Part shown: positions 53,087 through 62,206 of the stretch, one piece after another | Layout: the number at the start of each line of letters is the position of its first letter | Position numbering within the stretch: the first letter of the stretch is position 1 | DNA from: Sphingomonas sp. TDK1 | Lineage (GTDB): Bacteria > Pseudomonadota > Alphaproteobacteria > Sphingomonadales > Sphingomonadaceae | Direction of reading: 5' to 3' | Length of the DNA stretch: 64,000 nucleotides | Assembly: GCF_001650735.1 (NCBI RefSeq) | Contig: NZ_LXVY01000045.1 | Span: forward strand, 62,001 to 126,000 | The notes under the pieces: model-generated | The model's input: the letters and a program-made list of their open reading frames with translations, nothing else | The model's database searches: none | Told to the model about the DNA's origin: nothing | Translations under genes and position numbers: made by a program

Positions 53087-54133
53087 GTGGGGATCCCGGC
53101 TCTGACTCTTCGTGCACCCAAGCCGCTGCTCGCGACCCTCCAGGGGACTCGCCAGCCCATTCCGCCCGTCTGGCTCATGCGCCAGGCCGGCCGGTATCTG
53201 CCCGAATACCGCGCGCTCCGTGCCGAAAAGGGCGGGTTCCTCGCGCTCGCGATGGATTCCGACGCGGCAGCGGAAGTGACGCTGCAACCGATCCGCCGCT
53301 TCGGCATGGACGGCGCGATCCTGTTCTCGGACATCCTCGTGGTACCGATGGCGCTCGGCCAACAGCTTTGGTTTGAGACCGGCGAAGGCCCCAGGCTTGC
53401 CCCGACGGTGACCGCGCGGGACGTGCTCGATGGCTTCGATGCCGATTCCAGCGTGCTGGAGCCCATCTACGGCACGATTCGACGGGTGAAGGCGGCGTTG
53501 GACCCCCAGACCACCTTCCTGGGCTTTGCGGGCTCTCCGTGGACCGTGGCGACGTACATGATCGCCGGGCAAGGTAGCCGCGAGCAGGCCGAGGCCCGTC
53601 GCCTCGCCTATCGCGACGAGGGCCTGATGCAGGCGCTCGTCGATCGGATCGCCGACCAGACCATCGCCTATCTGCGCAACCAGGCCGAAGCGGGGGTCGA
53701 GGCCGTGCAGCTGTTCGACAGCTGGTCGGGTAGCCTCAGCCCCGCCCAGTTCGAACGCTGGGTAATCGCGCCCAACGCACGGATCGCGGCTGCGGTTCGG
53801 GATCTGGTGCCCGTGATCGGATTCCCGAAGGGGGCAGGGGGCAAACTCGCCGCCTATGCCCGCGAAACGGGGGTCGATGCGATCGGACTCGACGAGACGG
53901 TCGACCCCGCCTGGGCGAACGCCGTGCTGCCGGAAGGGCTGCCGGTGCAGGGCAATCTCGATCCGCTGGCGCTGATCACCGGGGGCGCGGCGCTGGACGG
54001 CGCGATCGACCGGATCCTCGCGGCTTTTCCGGAGCGGCCGCATGTGTTCAACCTGGGCCACGGCATCCTGCCCGACACGCCGATCGCGCATGTTGAGCAG
54101 CTCCTGGCCCGCGTGCGGGGAACGGCGGCATGA
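53087..54133 (+). CDS. hemE: Uroporphyrinogen decarboxylase
   Basis: 348 residues. RQPIPPVWLMRQAGRYLPEY contains the invariant R-Q-A-G-R; SDILVVPMALGQ, GFAGSPWTVATYMI and NLGHGILPDTPI are typical. It decarboxylates uroporphyrinogen III to coproporphyrinogen III. The start is GTG at 53087, with no ribosome site; a TATAGT at 53080-53085 just before it could be a -10 or chance. A later ATG at 53177 would remove the active-site region. Confidence 0.94.
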   Translation: MGIPALTLRAPKPLLATLQGTRQPIPPVWLMRQAGRYLPEYRALRAEKGGFLALAMDSDAAAEVTLQPIRRFGMDGAILFSDILVVPMALGQQLWFETGEGPRLAPTVTARDVLDGFDADSSVLEPIYGTIRRVKAALDPQTTFLGFAGSPWTVATYMIAGQGSREQAEARRLAYRDEGLMQALVDRIADQTIAYLRNQAEAGVEAVQLFDSWSGSLSPAQFERWVIAPNARIAAAVRDLVPVIGFPKGAGGKLAAYARETGVDAIGLDETVDPAWANAVLPEGLPVQGNLDPLALITGGAALDGAIDRILAAFPERPHVFNLGHGILPDTPIAHVEQLLARVRGTAA

Positions 54134-54582
54134 TCGGCTGGCTGGGCGGTGCCTATCTGTGGGTAAAGGCGTTCCACGTCATCTTCGTGGTGTTCTGGAT
54201 GGCGGGGCTGTTCCTGCTCCCGCGCTACCTGATCCACCATCAGGAGGCGCTGGGCACGCCCGAGGCGGCCGCCTGGGCGAAGCGCGAGGCGCTGCTGAAG
54301 CGGATGATCCTCACGCCCTCGATGGTCATCGTGTGGGTGCTGGGGCTGGCCCTCTCGGCCAATATCGGGCTGTTCGACGGGCAGGCGGGCATCGGCTGGC
54401 TCCACGCCAAGCTGCTGCTCGTCGTGCTGCTCAGCGGCTATCATGGCTGGGCGGTCGGCTATGCGAAGAAGCTAGGCCGCGGGCAGGCACCGATCGCCAT
54501 CCGCACGCTGCGCTTCCTCAACGAAGTGCCGGCGCTGGCGCTGGTCTTCATTGTAATTCTTGCCGAAGTGAAGCCCTTTTAA
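54130..54582 (+). CDS. hemJ: Protoporphyrinogen oxidase HemJ
   Basis: 150 residues, four spans, HemJ/UPF0093: WVKAFHVIFVVFWMAGLFLL with the haem-binding His, LPRYLIHHQEA, LHAKLLLVVLLSGYHGWAVG and a terminal RFLNEVPALALVFIVILAEV. It oxidises protoporphyrinogen IX, the oxygen-independent alternative to HemY. ATGA overlap with hemE, so both steps are co-translated. Confidence 0.94.
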   Translation: MIGWLGGAYLWVKAFHVIFVVFWMAGLFLLPRYLIHHQEALGTPEAAAWAKREALLKRMILTPSMVIVWVLGLALSANIGLFDGQAGIGWLHAKLLLVVLLSGYHGWAVGYAKKLGRGQAPIAIRTLRFLNEVPALALVFIVILAEVKPF

Positions 54583-54588
54583 GAATCG

Positions 54589-54625
54589 CTGCGATTCGGC
54601 GGGGTGAATCTGCGCCGAATCGCAG
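54589..54625. repeat. Perfect 13-bp inverted repeat with GANTC sites
   Basis: CTGCGATTCGGCG (54589-54601) and CGCCGAATCGCAG (54613-54625), loop 11. Four GANTC sites lie at 54583, 54593, 54606 and 54617. It is 7 bp after hemJ and ends where the rho -35 begins, so it may be a hemJ terminator, an operator, or both. Confidence 0.7.
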
Positions 54626-54654
54626 TTGACTTGGGGGAAGCCGCTACCTAATTT
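54626..54654 (+). promoter_or_regulatory. Sigma-70 promoter of rho
   Basis: TTGACT (54626-54631), 17-bp spacer, TAATTT (54649-54654). The predicted leader to the rho ATG (54759) is about 97 bases. Confidence 0.7.
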
Positions 54655-54758
54655 TGCGAGCGTGTACCGAACCCCGGTGCATCCTTCCTCCAAGCATCGA
54701 CTCCTGCGCGGACCTATCGCCGATCGACGCTCTCCCCCTTAGAATTTCCGGACCTTCC

Positions 54759-56015
<1,257 letters not shown>

Positions 56016-56043
56016 CCCGAGCCGTCGTTCTCGTGATTTCGGC

Positions 56044-56072
56044 AAGGCCGGGCCCGTGTGCCCGGCCTTTTT
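56044..56072 (+). terminator. Rho-independent terminator of rho
   Basis: AAGGCCGGGC (56044-56053) pairs with GCCCGGCCTT (56060-56069), then TTT; 10-bp stem, 6-base loop. Confidence 0.92.
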
Positions 56073-56150
56073 GCGTCTGGCGGCAGGGAACGTCCCGCGT
56101 CGGGCAAGCGTAGGCGTTGCGTGCGCCGATGGGGGCGCTAGGGTTTTGGC

Positions 56151-56870
56151 ATGATCGATCTTCTTCTCAGCGCCGCGGCAGGCGGTATCGGCTCGCCGCT
56201 CGACATCTGGCAGCACATCGTCGCCGATTTTTCCAATCTCGGCGATCCTGCGGCGCTGGCCGCGTTCGGCTCGGTGCTGATGATCGACCTGGTGCTGGCG
56301 GGCGACAATGCGATCGTCGTCGGAGCGCTGGCGGCCGGCTTGCCGGCGGACCAGCGCAAGAAGGTGATCCTGATCGGCATCGGCGCGGCGCTGATCCTTC
56401 GGATCGCCTTCGCGCTCATCGTGAGCTGGCTGATGGGGATCGTCGGGCTGATCTTCGCAGGCGGGCTGCTGCTGCTCTGGGTCAGCTGGAAATTCTGGCG
56501 CGAGATCCGCCACGGCGGCGAGAGCGCTGGCTCGGAAGAAATCGAGGGTGACGAGCGCTCGGGCGTGCGCGCCGCACGTAGCTTCGCGGGCGCTGCCTGG
56601 GCGGTTGCCGTCGCCGACGTCTCGATGAGCCTCGACAATGTGCTGGCCGTCGCCGGGGCGGCGCGCGAGCATCCCGGCATCCTCGTGGTCGGGTTGCTGC
56701 TGTCGGTCGTGTTGATGGGGCTGGCGGCGAACCTGATCGCCAAACTGATCGATCGCCACCGTTGGATCGCCTATTTCGGCTTGGCGGTGATCGTCTTCGT
56801 TGCGTTCAAGATGATCTACGAGGGTTGGGTGGGTACGCCCGGCACGGCGGGCATCACTAGCCTGTTCTGA
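56151..56870 (+). CDS. TerC/YjbE family membrane protein
   Basis: 239 residues, about seven spans. The TerC signatures LMIDLVLAGDNAIVVGALAA and VAVADVSMSLDNVLAVAGAA (paired acidic D-N motifs in two spans) are clear. The family exports Mn2+ or supports metalation of secreted proteins, also linked to tellurite resistance. AGGG lies upstream of ATG. Convergent with the dienelactone hydrolase gene. Confidence 0.92.
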   Translation: MIDLLLSAAAGGIGSPLDIWQHIVADFSNLGDPAALAAFGSVLMIDLVLAGDNAIVVGALAAGLPADQRKKVILIGIGAALILRIAFALIVSWLMGIVGLIFAGGLLLLWVSWKFWREIRHGGESAGSEEIEGDERSGVRAARSFAGAAWAVAVADVSMSLDNVLAVAGAAREHPGILVVGLLLSVVLMGLAANLIAKLIDRHRWIAYFGLAVIVFVAFKMIYEGWVGTPGTAGITSLF

Positions 56871-56878
56871 GCCCCAGA

Positions 56879-56903
56879 CCCCTCCCTGCGCGGCAGGGAG
56901 GGG
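56879..56903. terminator. Hairpin between convergent terC and hydrolase genes
   Basis: CCCCTCCCTGC-GCG-GCAGGGAGGGG, an 11-bp perfect stem 9 bp after the terC stop. No T run; could be a REP-like element acting as a barrier. Confidence 0.6.
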
Positions 56904-56914
56904 CGGGCATGACC

Positions 56915-57610
56915 TCAGCCCAGGTTCGCGGCGAAGAAGTCTGCGGTGCGCTTGTCAGCCAGCTGTGCGGCCTCTTCCGAGCGCCGCTTGCCGAGTTCGG
57001 CCGCGAAGCCATGGTCCTCGCCCGGATAGTCGAACAGCGTGACCTTGGGGTGGTCGTCCAGCCCCTCGTGCATCTTGGCCTGCACTTCGGGCGAAACGAA
57101 GTGATCGGCGACCGGGATGTGGAGCATCAGCGGCTTGGCGATGGCATGCTTCTCGCCGAGCAGCCCGTCGATGCCCACCGCATAATAGCCGACGCTCGCA
57201 TCGATGTCGGTCCGCGCCGCGGTCATGTAGGCAAGGCGGCCGCCGAGGCAGAAGCCGACCGCGCCCACCTTGCCGCCGCCGAGCTCGGCGCGCGCCACCT
57301 GGATCGTCGATTCGATGTCGGCGATGCCCTTGTCCTGGTCGAACTTGCCGAACAGGTCGAAGGCCTGCTGCATCTCCTCGGGCACGTCAGCGTCGAGTTC
57401 AATGCCCGGCTTTAGGCGCCAGAACAGGTCGGGCGCGATCGCGAGATAGCCTTCTTGCGCGAAGTCTTCGCATTTCTGACGGATGCCGTCGTTCACGCCG
57501 AAGATTTCCTGGATCACGATGATCGCGGCGCGCGGGGTGCCCTCAGGGCGCGCGACATAGGCAGAGAAGCTGCCGCTCTCGTCCAGGGCGTCGATCGTCA
57601 GAGTGCTCAT
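56915..57610 (-). CDS. Dienelactone hydrolase family protein
   Basis: 231 residues. Alpha/beta hydrolase with Cys nucleophile in VGAVGFCLGGRLAYM, Asp in the HIPVADHFVSPE segment and His in PGEDHGFAAE; EIFGVNDGIRQKCEDFAQEG is the dienelactone hydrolase start. In the absence of other aromatic catabolism genes the substrate is unknown. Its ATG overlaps the MGMT stop. Confidence 0.9.
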   Translation of the reverse strand: MSTLTIDALDESGSFSAYVARPEGTPRAAIIVIQEIFGVNDGIRQKCEDFAQEGYLAIAPDLFWRLKPGIELDADVPEEMQQAFDLFGKFDQDKGIADIESTIQVARAELGGGKVGAVGFCLGGRLAYMTAARTDIDASVGYYAVGIDGLLGEKHAIAKPLMLHIPVADHFVSPEVQAKMHEGLDDHPKVTLFDYPGEDHGFAAELGKRRSEEAAQLADKRTADFFAANLG

Positions 57611-58086
57611 AGCAGATAGTCTCCGGTTAAGCGCCGCTCATGATCGAGCAGCCAGGATTTGGTGGCCGGCCCTTGCCCGGCCGAATAGGCGCCGAGCCCG
57701 CCGCCCTGGTTCAACACGCGGTGGCAGGGCACGATGAGCGGAAACGGGTTTCGTGCACATAGTTGGCCGATCGCGCGAGCGCTTGAACCCAATGCGCGCG
57801 AAAGCTCACCATAGCTGATGGTCTGCCCGAACGGGACCGCGATCAAGCCATCTCGAAGGATAGCGCCCCTCGGCGTGGCGGGCGGCGCCAGCGTAAGGTC
57901 GAAGCCGCGCCGCTCTCCGGCGAACCATTGATCGATCTGTTCGGCTGCGGCTCGGACGATTGCCGTCACGCCACGTGTCGGCGTGCCTTCCGCGCCGATG
58001 AGGATGCGCTCCAGCTGCCCCTCCTTGCCTTCGATCCGGATCGGGCCGATGGGCGTTGCGATCAGGGCATGGTCGCGCGCATACAT
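57607..58086 (-). CDS. ogt: Methylated-DNA--cysteine methyltransferase
   Basis: 159 residues. Alkyl-acceptor Cys in NPFPLIVPCHRVLNQGGGLG (PCHR), the helix-turn region IPFGQTISYGELSRALG-like (VPFGQTISYGELSRALG) and a C-terminal AT-K-x-WLLDHERR. It removes methyl groups from O6-methylguanine in a suicide reaction. Overlaps the dienelactone hydrolase gene by 4 bp. Confidence 0.95.
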   Translation of the reverse strand: MYARDHALIATPIGPIRIEGKEGQLERILIGAEGTPTRGVTAIVRAAAEQIDQWFAGERRGFDLTLAPPATPRGAILRDGLIAVPFGQTISYGELSRALGSSARAIGQLCARNPFPLIVPCHRVLNQGGGLGAYSAGQGPATKSWLLDHERRLTGDYLL

Positions 58087-58138
58087 GCGCTTGGCCTAGC
58101 AGGGGGCCGGGCATGCGCTCAAGCGCGGAAGGGATCAC

Positions 58139-58375
58139 ATGAAGATCAACGTCGAAGTCGAGTGCACGCCGGAAGAGGCGCGCCGGGCCATGGGCTTGCC
58201 CGACCTGACCCCCGTACATGACCGCTATGTGCAGTTGATGGTGAAGGCGATTGAAAACCACGGTACGCCGGAAGGCTTCGAGCAGATGATGCGCAGTTGG
58301 GCACCCATGGGTGAAGCGGGTATGAACTTCTGGCGCGGACTGTTCGACGCCGCGACAAAGAAGCCTGGGAGCTGA
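58139..58375 (+). CDS. DUF6489 family small protein
   Basis: 78 residues: MKINVEVECTPEEARRAMGL, PDLTPVHDRYVQLMVKAIEN, then FEQMMRSWAPMGEAGMNFWR. Matches from memory DUF6489, common in sphingomonads. Predicted helical, no signal peptide. It lies 11 bp before mnmE and may be co-transcribed. Function unknown. Confidence 0.85.
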   Translation: MKINVEVECTPEEARRAMGLPDLTPVHDRYVQLMVKAIENHGTPEGFEQMMRSWAPMGEAGMNFWRGLFDAATKKPGS

Positions 58376-58386
58376 CGACCGCGCCC

Positions 58387-59670
58387 ATGGATACGATCTT
58401 CGCGGTCTCTAGCGGCGCGCCGCCCGCGGCGATTGCGGTGCTCCGCATCAGCGGTGCTGCGGCCTTTGCTGCGGTGCAGCAGCTTGCAGGCGCTGTTCCC
58501 GCACCGAGGCGAGCCGCGCTGCGGATGTTGCGCGACAGGGAGGGCGAGCCGCTCGACCAAGCCCTGGTACTGTGTTTCCCCGGGCCACGATCGGCGACGG
58601 GCGAGGATCTCGCAGAGCTGCATCTGCACGGGGGCCGCGCGGTGGTGCGGGCGGTGGAGGCGGCGCTCGCGGAACTTCCCGAACTGCGCGCAGCCGAGGC
58701 AGGGGAGTTTACCCGGCGGGCGCTGCTCCACGGTCGGCTGGACCTCAGCGAGGCCGAGGGGCTGGGCGATCTGTTGATGGCGGAGACCGAGGCGCAGCGG
58801 CGCGCCGCCATCCGCAGCGCGGGGGGCGCGGTGCGGCGCCATGCGGAGGATTGGACGACGCGGCTGCTTGGTCTTGCTGCCCGTATCGAAGCGGAACTCG
58901 ATCATGGAGACGAGGAGGATGTCGCGGGCGCAGATCCGCTACCGGCGCTGCGGTCTGGCGCCGCGGCGCTGGGCAACGACATTGCGGCCGTTGCCGCGCG
59001 GCCGCCGGTGGAGCGGCTGCGCGACGGGTTGCGGGTAGCGCTGGGCGGTCCGCCCAATGCCGGCAAGTCGACCCTGTTCAATGCCCTGGCCGAACGCGAC
59101 GCCGCTATCGTCTCGCCGATCGCCGGCACGACGCGCGATCGCATCGAGGTGCCCGTCGTCCGCGACGGCATTGCCTGGCTGCTGATCGACACGGCGGGGC
59201 TAGCCGAGGGCACGGACGATCCGATTGAGGCAATCGGTGTGGCGCGCGCCCGCGATGCGCTGGCTGAAGCGGATTTGCTGCTGTGGTTGGGTGACGATCC
59301 GCCACCGCCGCACACCTGCACCTTGTGGGTGCAAGCCCGCGCCGATGCCGAGGGCCGCGCCCCGGCACAGCCTGAGCAGTTGGTCGTGTCGGTGCATGAG
59401 GGCAGGGGCGTGGACGCACTTTGGCAGCGTATGGCGGAGGTCGCATCCGATCTGCTCCCGCCGCCCGATGTTGTTGCGCTCAACGCGCGCCAGCGCGGCT
59501 GGTGCATCGCCGCGGCCGATGCGCTGGCGCGCGCGTCGCTGCTCGACGATGCTTTGCTCTTTGCCGAGGAGCTGCGTGCGGCGCGTCGCGCACTGGATGC
59601 GATAACGGGTCGGGCGGGCGTCGAGGATGTGCTCGATGCGTTGTTCGGGAAGTTCTGCATCGGTAAATAA
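58387..59670 (+). CDS. mnmE: tRNA modification GTPase MnmE
   Basis: 427 residues. N-terminal tetrahydrofolate domain (about 1-118), helical domain, and inserted G domain with GGPPNAGKS (220-228), AGTTRD and DTAGL. The end is CIGK, matching the conserved catalytic C-[ILVF]-G-K of the family. With MnmG it makes 5-carboxymethylaminomethyl-U34 in tRNAs. A parS-like site follows the stop by 1 bp. Confidence 0.95.
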   Translation: MDTIFAVSSGAPPAAIAVLRISGAAAFAAVQQLAGAVPAPRRAALRMLRDREGEPLDQALVLCFPGPRSATGEDLAELHLHGGRAVVRAVEAALAELPELRAAEAGEFTRRALLHGRLDLSEAEGLGDLLMAETEAQRRAAIRSAGGAVRRHAEDWTTRLLGLAARIEAELDHGDEEDVAGADPLPALRSGAAALGNDIAAVAARPPVERLRDGLRVALGGPPNAGKSTLFNALAERDAAIVSPIAGTTRDRIEVPVVRDGIAWLLIDTAGLAEGTDDPIEAIGVARARDALAEADLLLWLGDDPPPPHTCTLWVQARADAEGRAPAQPEQLVVSVHEGRGVDALWQRMAEVASDLLPPPDVVALNARQRGWCIAAADALARASLLDDALLFAEELRAARRALDAITGRAGVEDVLDALFGKFCIGK

Positions 59671-59671
59671 A

Positions 59672-59689
59672 GTGTTCCACGTGGAACAC
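59672..59689. other. parS-like centromere site 1
   Basis: GTGTTCCACGTGGAACAC, a perfect 18-bp palindrome one base after mnmE, matching the parS consensus TGTTTCACGTGAAACA except for symmetric T-to-C and A-to-G changes. Confidence 0.85.
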
Positions 59690-59750
59690 AAACGGGGCGT
59701 TCCGTCGCTCCCCACTGGACAAGCGCGCGCCGAACGCGTTTAGCGATGCC

Positions 59751-61586
59751 ATGCAATTCGACGTGATCGTGATCGGCGGCGGCCATGCCGGTACCGAGGC
59801 AGCGGCTGCGGCAGCACGCCGCGGCGCCCGCACTGCGCTGCTCAGCTTCGATCTGGAAAAGCTCGGCGCGATGTCGTGCAACCCGGCGATCGGTGGGCTC
59901 GGCAAGGGGCATCTCGTCCGCGAGATCGACGCGCTCGACGGGCTGATGGGACGTGCGGCCGACGCCGGCGGCATCCACTATCGCATGCTCAATCGCTCCA
60001 AGGGCACCGCGGTGCAGGGTCCGCGGGTGCAGGCGGATCGCAGGCGGTACGCGGCCGCGATCCAGGCAATGTTGCGCGCGCAGGAGACACTGACGCTCGT
60101 TCAAGGCGAGGCCGAAGCCTTGATCCTTGCGGGCGGCCGGATCGCGGGCGTGCAGCTCCGAGACGGCGCCAGCCTAACCGCACCCGCGGTCGTGCTCGCT
60201 ACCGGCACCTTCCTGGGCGGCCGGCTGTTTCGCGGCGAGGAGCGGTTCGAGGGCGGGCGGGTAGGGGAGGCCTCTGCACGCCGCCTTGCTGCACAGCTGC
60301 GAGAATTGGCACTACCGATGGGGCGGCTCAAGACCGGCACGCCGCCTCGGCTCGACGGCCGCACGATCGACTGGGCGCGGACCGAAGAGCAGCCTTCGGA
60401 TGCCGAGCCCTGGACCATGTCGGCAATGACGCCTGCGCGGCCACTCCCCCAGCTCCATTGCGCGGTCACCCGGACGACGCAGGCGACCCACGATGCCATT
60501 CGCGGCGGGCTCAATCGTTCGCCGCTGTTCACCGGCGCAATCGAAGCACAGGGGCCGCGTTATTGCCCCTCGATCGAAGACAAGGTGCATCGCTTCGGCG
60601 ACCGTGACGGGCATCAGATCTTCCTTGAGCCCGAGGCGCTCGACCATCACTGGATCTATCCCAACGGCTTGTCGACCTCGCTGCCCGTTGATGTTCAGGC
60701 GGCGATGATCGCGTCGATCCCCGGGTTGGAGCAAGCCGAGATCACGGTACCCGGCTATGCCGTGGAATATGACTATATCGATCCGCGCACGCTCGATTCG
60801 ATGCTGGGTCTGCCGCAGATTCCGGGCCTGTTCTTCGCAGGCCAGATCAACGGAACGACGGGCTATGAGGAGGCCGGGGGCCAGGGGCTTGCGGCAGGCG
60901 CCAACGCCGCGGCGCTGGCCTTGGGGAGCGCACCGTTAGTACTGGACCGGGCGACATCCTATCTCGGCGTGATGATCGACGACCTGGTGTTGCAAGGGGT
61001 GACCGAGCCCTATCGCATGCTCACCGCCCGTGCCGAGTTCCGTCTGCGGCTGCGCGCGGACAATGCTGAGACCAGGCTGGGCCCGATCGGCGATGCCCTA
61101 GGCTTGCTTGGGACCGAACGTCGTGCGCGAGGAGAGGCTCGACGCGAAGGTCGCGCGTTGCTCGACTCTCTCTTCGCAGTGGAACGAACCGCGCATGAGA
61201 TCGGCGCGCGTGGCGCTCCCGTCTCGCAGGATGGCGCACGCAGGCCCGCGCGGGAGTGGCTCCGTTTTCCCGGCGTCACGCTGGAGCAGGTGCTGGACAG
61301 CTCCCCCGACGTCGATGCGGCGTTGCTCGCGGAGTATGTTGAGGATGCGCGTTATGCGCCGTACCTCGAACGGCAGGATGCGGAGGTTGCGCAACTTCGC
61401 GCGAACGATGCCGTGCGTCTGCGCCCGGATATGAACTATGCGGAGATACCGGGCCTCTCCAACGAGATGGTCGAGCGTCTCGGCGCGGCCGCCCCGGAGA
61501 CACTGGGAGCCGCCGCGCGTATTCGCGGGATCACGCCGGCAGCGCTTTCCGCAATTCTTCTACACGCACGAAAGACAGTCGCATGA
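59751..61586 (+). CDS. mnmG: tRNA uridine carboxymethylaminomethyl modification enzyme MnmG
   Basis: 611 residues. FAD-binding IGGGHAGTEAAAAAARRGA at the start, CNPAIGGLGKGHLVREIDAL, KTGTPPRLDGRTIDW and GQINGTTGYEEAGGQGLAAG. The C-terminal helical domain (about 480-611) binds MnmE. Partner of mnmE. Downstream rsmG overlaps by 4 bp. Confidence 0.96.
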   Translation: MQFDVIVIGGGHAGTEAAAAAARRGARTALLSFDLEKLGAMSCNPAIGGLGKGHLVREIDALDGLMGRAADAGGIHYRMLNRSKGTAVQGPRVQADRRRYAAAIQAMLRAQETLTLVQGEAEALILAGGRIAGVQLRDGASLTAPAVVLATGTFLGGRLFRGEERFEGGRVGEASARRLAAQLRELALPMGRLKTGTPPRLDGRTIDWARTEEQPSDAEPWTMSAMTPARPLPQLHCAVTRTTQATHDAIRGGLNRSPLFTGAIEAQGPRYCPSIEDKVHRFGDRDGHQIFLEPEALDHHWIYPNGLSTSLPVDVQAAMIASIPGLEQAEITVPGYAVEYDYIDPRTLDSMLGLPQIPGLFFAGQINGTTGYEEAGGQGLAAGANAAALALGSAPLVLDRATSYLGVMIDDLVLQGVTEPYRMLTARAEFRLRLRADNAETRLGPIGDALGLLGTERRARGEARREGRALLDSLFAVERTAHEIGARGAPVSQDGARRPAREWLRFPGVTLEQVLDSSPDVDAALLAEYVEDARYAPYLERQDAEVAQLRANDAVRLRPDMNYAEIPGLSNEMVERLGAAAPETLGAAARIRGITPAALSAILLHARKTVA

Positions 61587-62206
61587 CCGAAGACGAGGCG
61601 CGGTCTTGGGTGCGCGAGCACTTCGGTGTTTCACGTGAAACAGCGGTGGAGCGATTCGGTGCGTTGCTGACAGCGGAGGCCGAGCATCAGAATTTAATTG
61701 CTCGCTCGACCTTGGACACGCTCTGGTCACGGCATTTGACGGATTCGGCGCAGCTTGTTCCGCTAGCCGATTCCGCGGGTACCGGCGTATGGCTCGATGT
61801 TGGGAGCGGCGCGGGCCTGCCTGGCATCGTTGTAGCGTTGTTGACCGACCGTCCCGTCGTGTTGGTCGAGCCGCGTGCGAAGCGCGTTGCATTTCTTCGC
61901 GACGCCGCGGAGCATGTCGGTGCCACGGATCGCGTCACCGTGATCGGCAGCAAGGTGGAATCCTATCGTCCCGCGCAGCCCGTGGCCGTCGTATCCGCTC
62001 GCGCCGTCGCGGAGCTGTCGGCGCTGATGTTATCCACAGTACACTGCACCGATTCGTCCACAGTCTGGTTGCTGCCAAAGGGACGAAGCGCGCAATCGGA
62101 GGTGGATGCCGCGCGCGCGAAATGGCAAGGTCAGTTTCACGTGGAACCCAGCATCACGCAGCCGGACTCGGGCATCGTGGTCGCAACACAGATAGGCGCC
62201 AGATGA
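61583..62206 (+). CDS. rsmG: 16S rRNA (guanine(527)-N7)-methyltransferase RsmG
   Basis: 207 residues. SAM-binding WLDVGSGAGLPGIVVALL and VLVEPRAKRVAFLRDAAEH. It methylates G527 of 16S rRNA; loss gives low-level streptomycin resistance. Its coding sequence contains two parS-like sites (61627-61642 and 62134-62147) and a perfect DnaA box (62030-62038). Overlaps mnmG and parA by 4 bp each. Confidence 0.93.
   Translation: MTEDEARSWVREHFGVSRETAVERFGALLTAEAEHQNLIARSTLDTLWSRHLTDSAQLVPLADSAGTGVWLDVGSGAGLPGIVVALLTDRPVVLVEPRAKRVAFLRDAAEHVGATDRVTVIGSKVESYRPAQPVAVVSARAVAELSALMLSTVHCTDSSTVWLLPKGRSAQSEVDAARAKWQGQFHVEPSITQPDSGIVVATQIGAR
61627..61642. other. parS site 2 (consensus)
   Basis: TGTTTCACGTGAAACA, the exact consensus 16-bp palindrome, inside rsmG codons for V-S-R-E-T. 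Confidence 0.95.
62030..62062 (+). other. DnaA boxes inside rsmG
   Basis: Perfect TTATCCACA (62030-62038) and TCGTCCACA (62054-62062), 24 bp start to start. The second is identical with the box at 52896 in the predicted oriC, including the flanking GATTCGTCCACAG. Confidence 0.75.
62134..62147. other. parS-like site 3 (one arm degenerate)
   Basis: GTTTCACGTGGAAC, near the end of rsmG. The left half matches the consensus, the right half matches the form at 59672; 69 bp before the parA start in rsmG. Confidence 0.7.
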
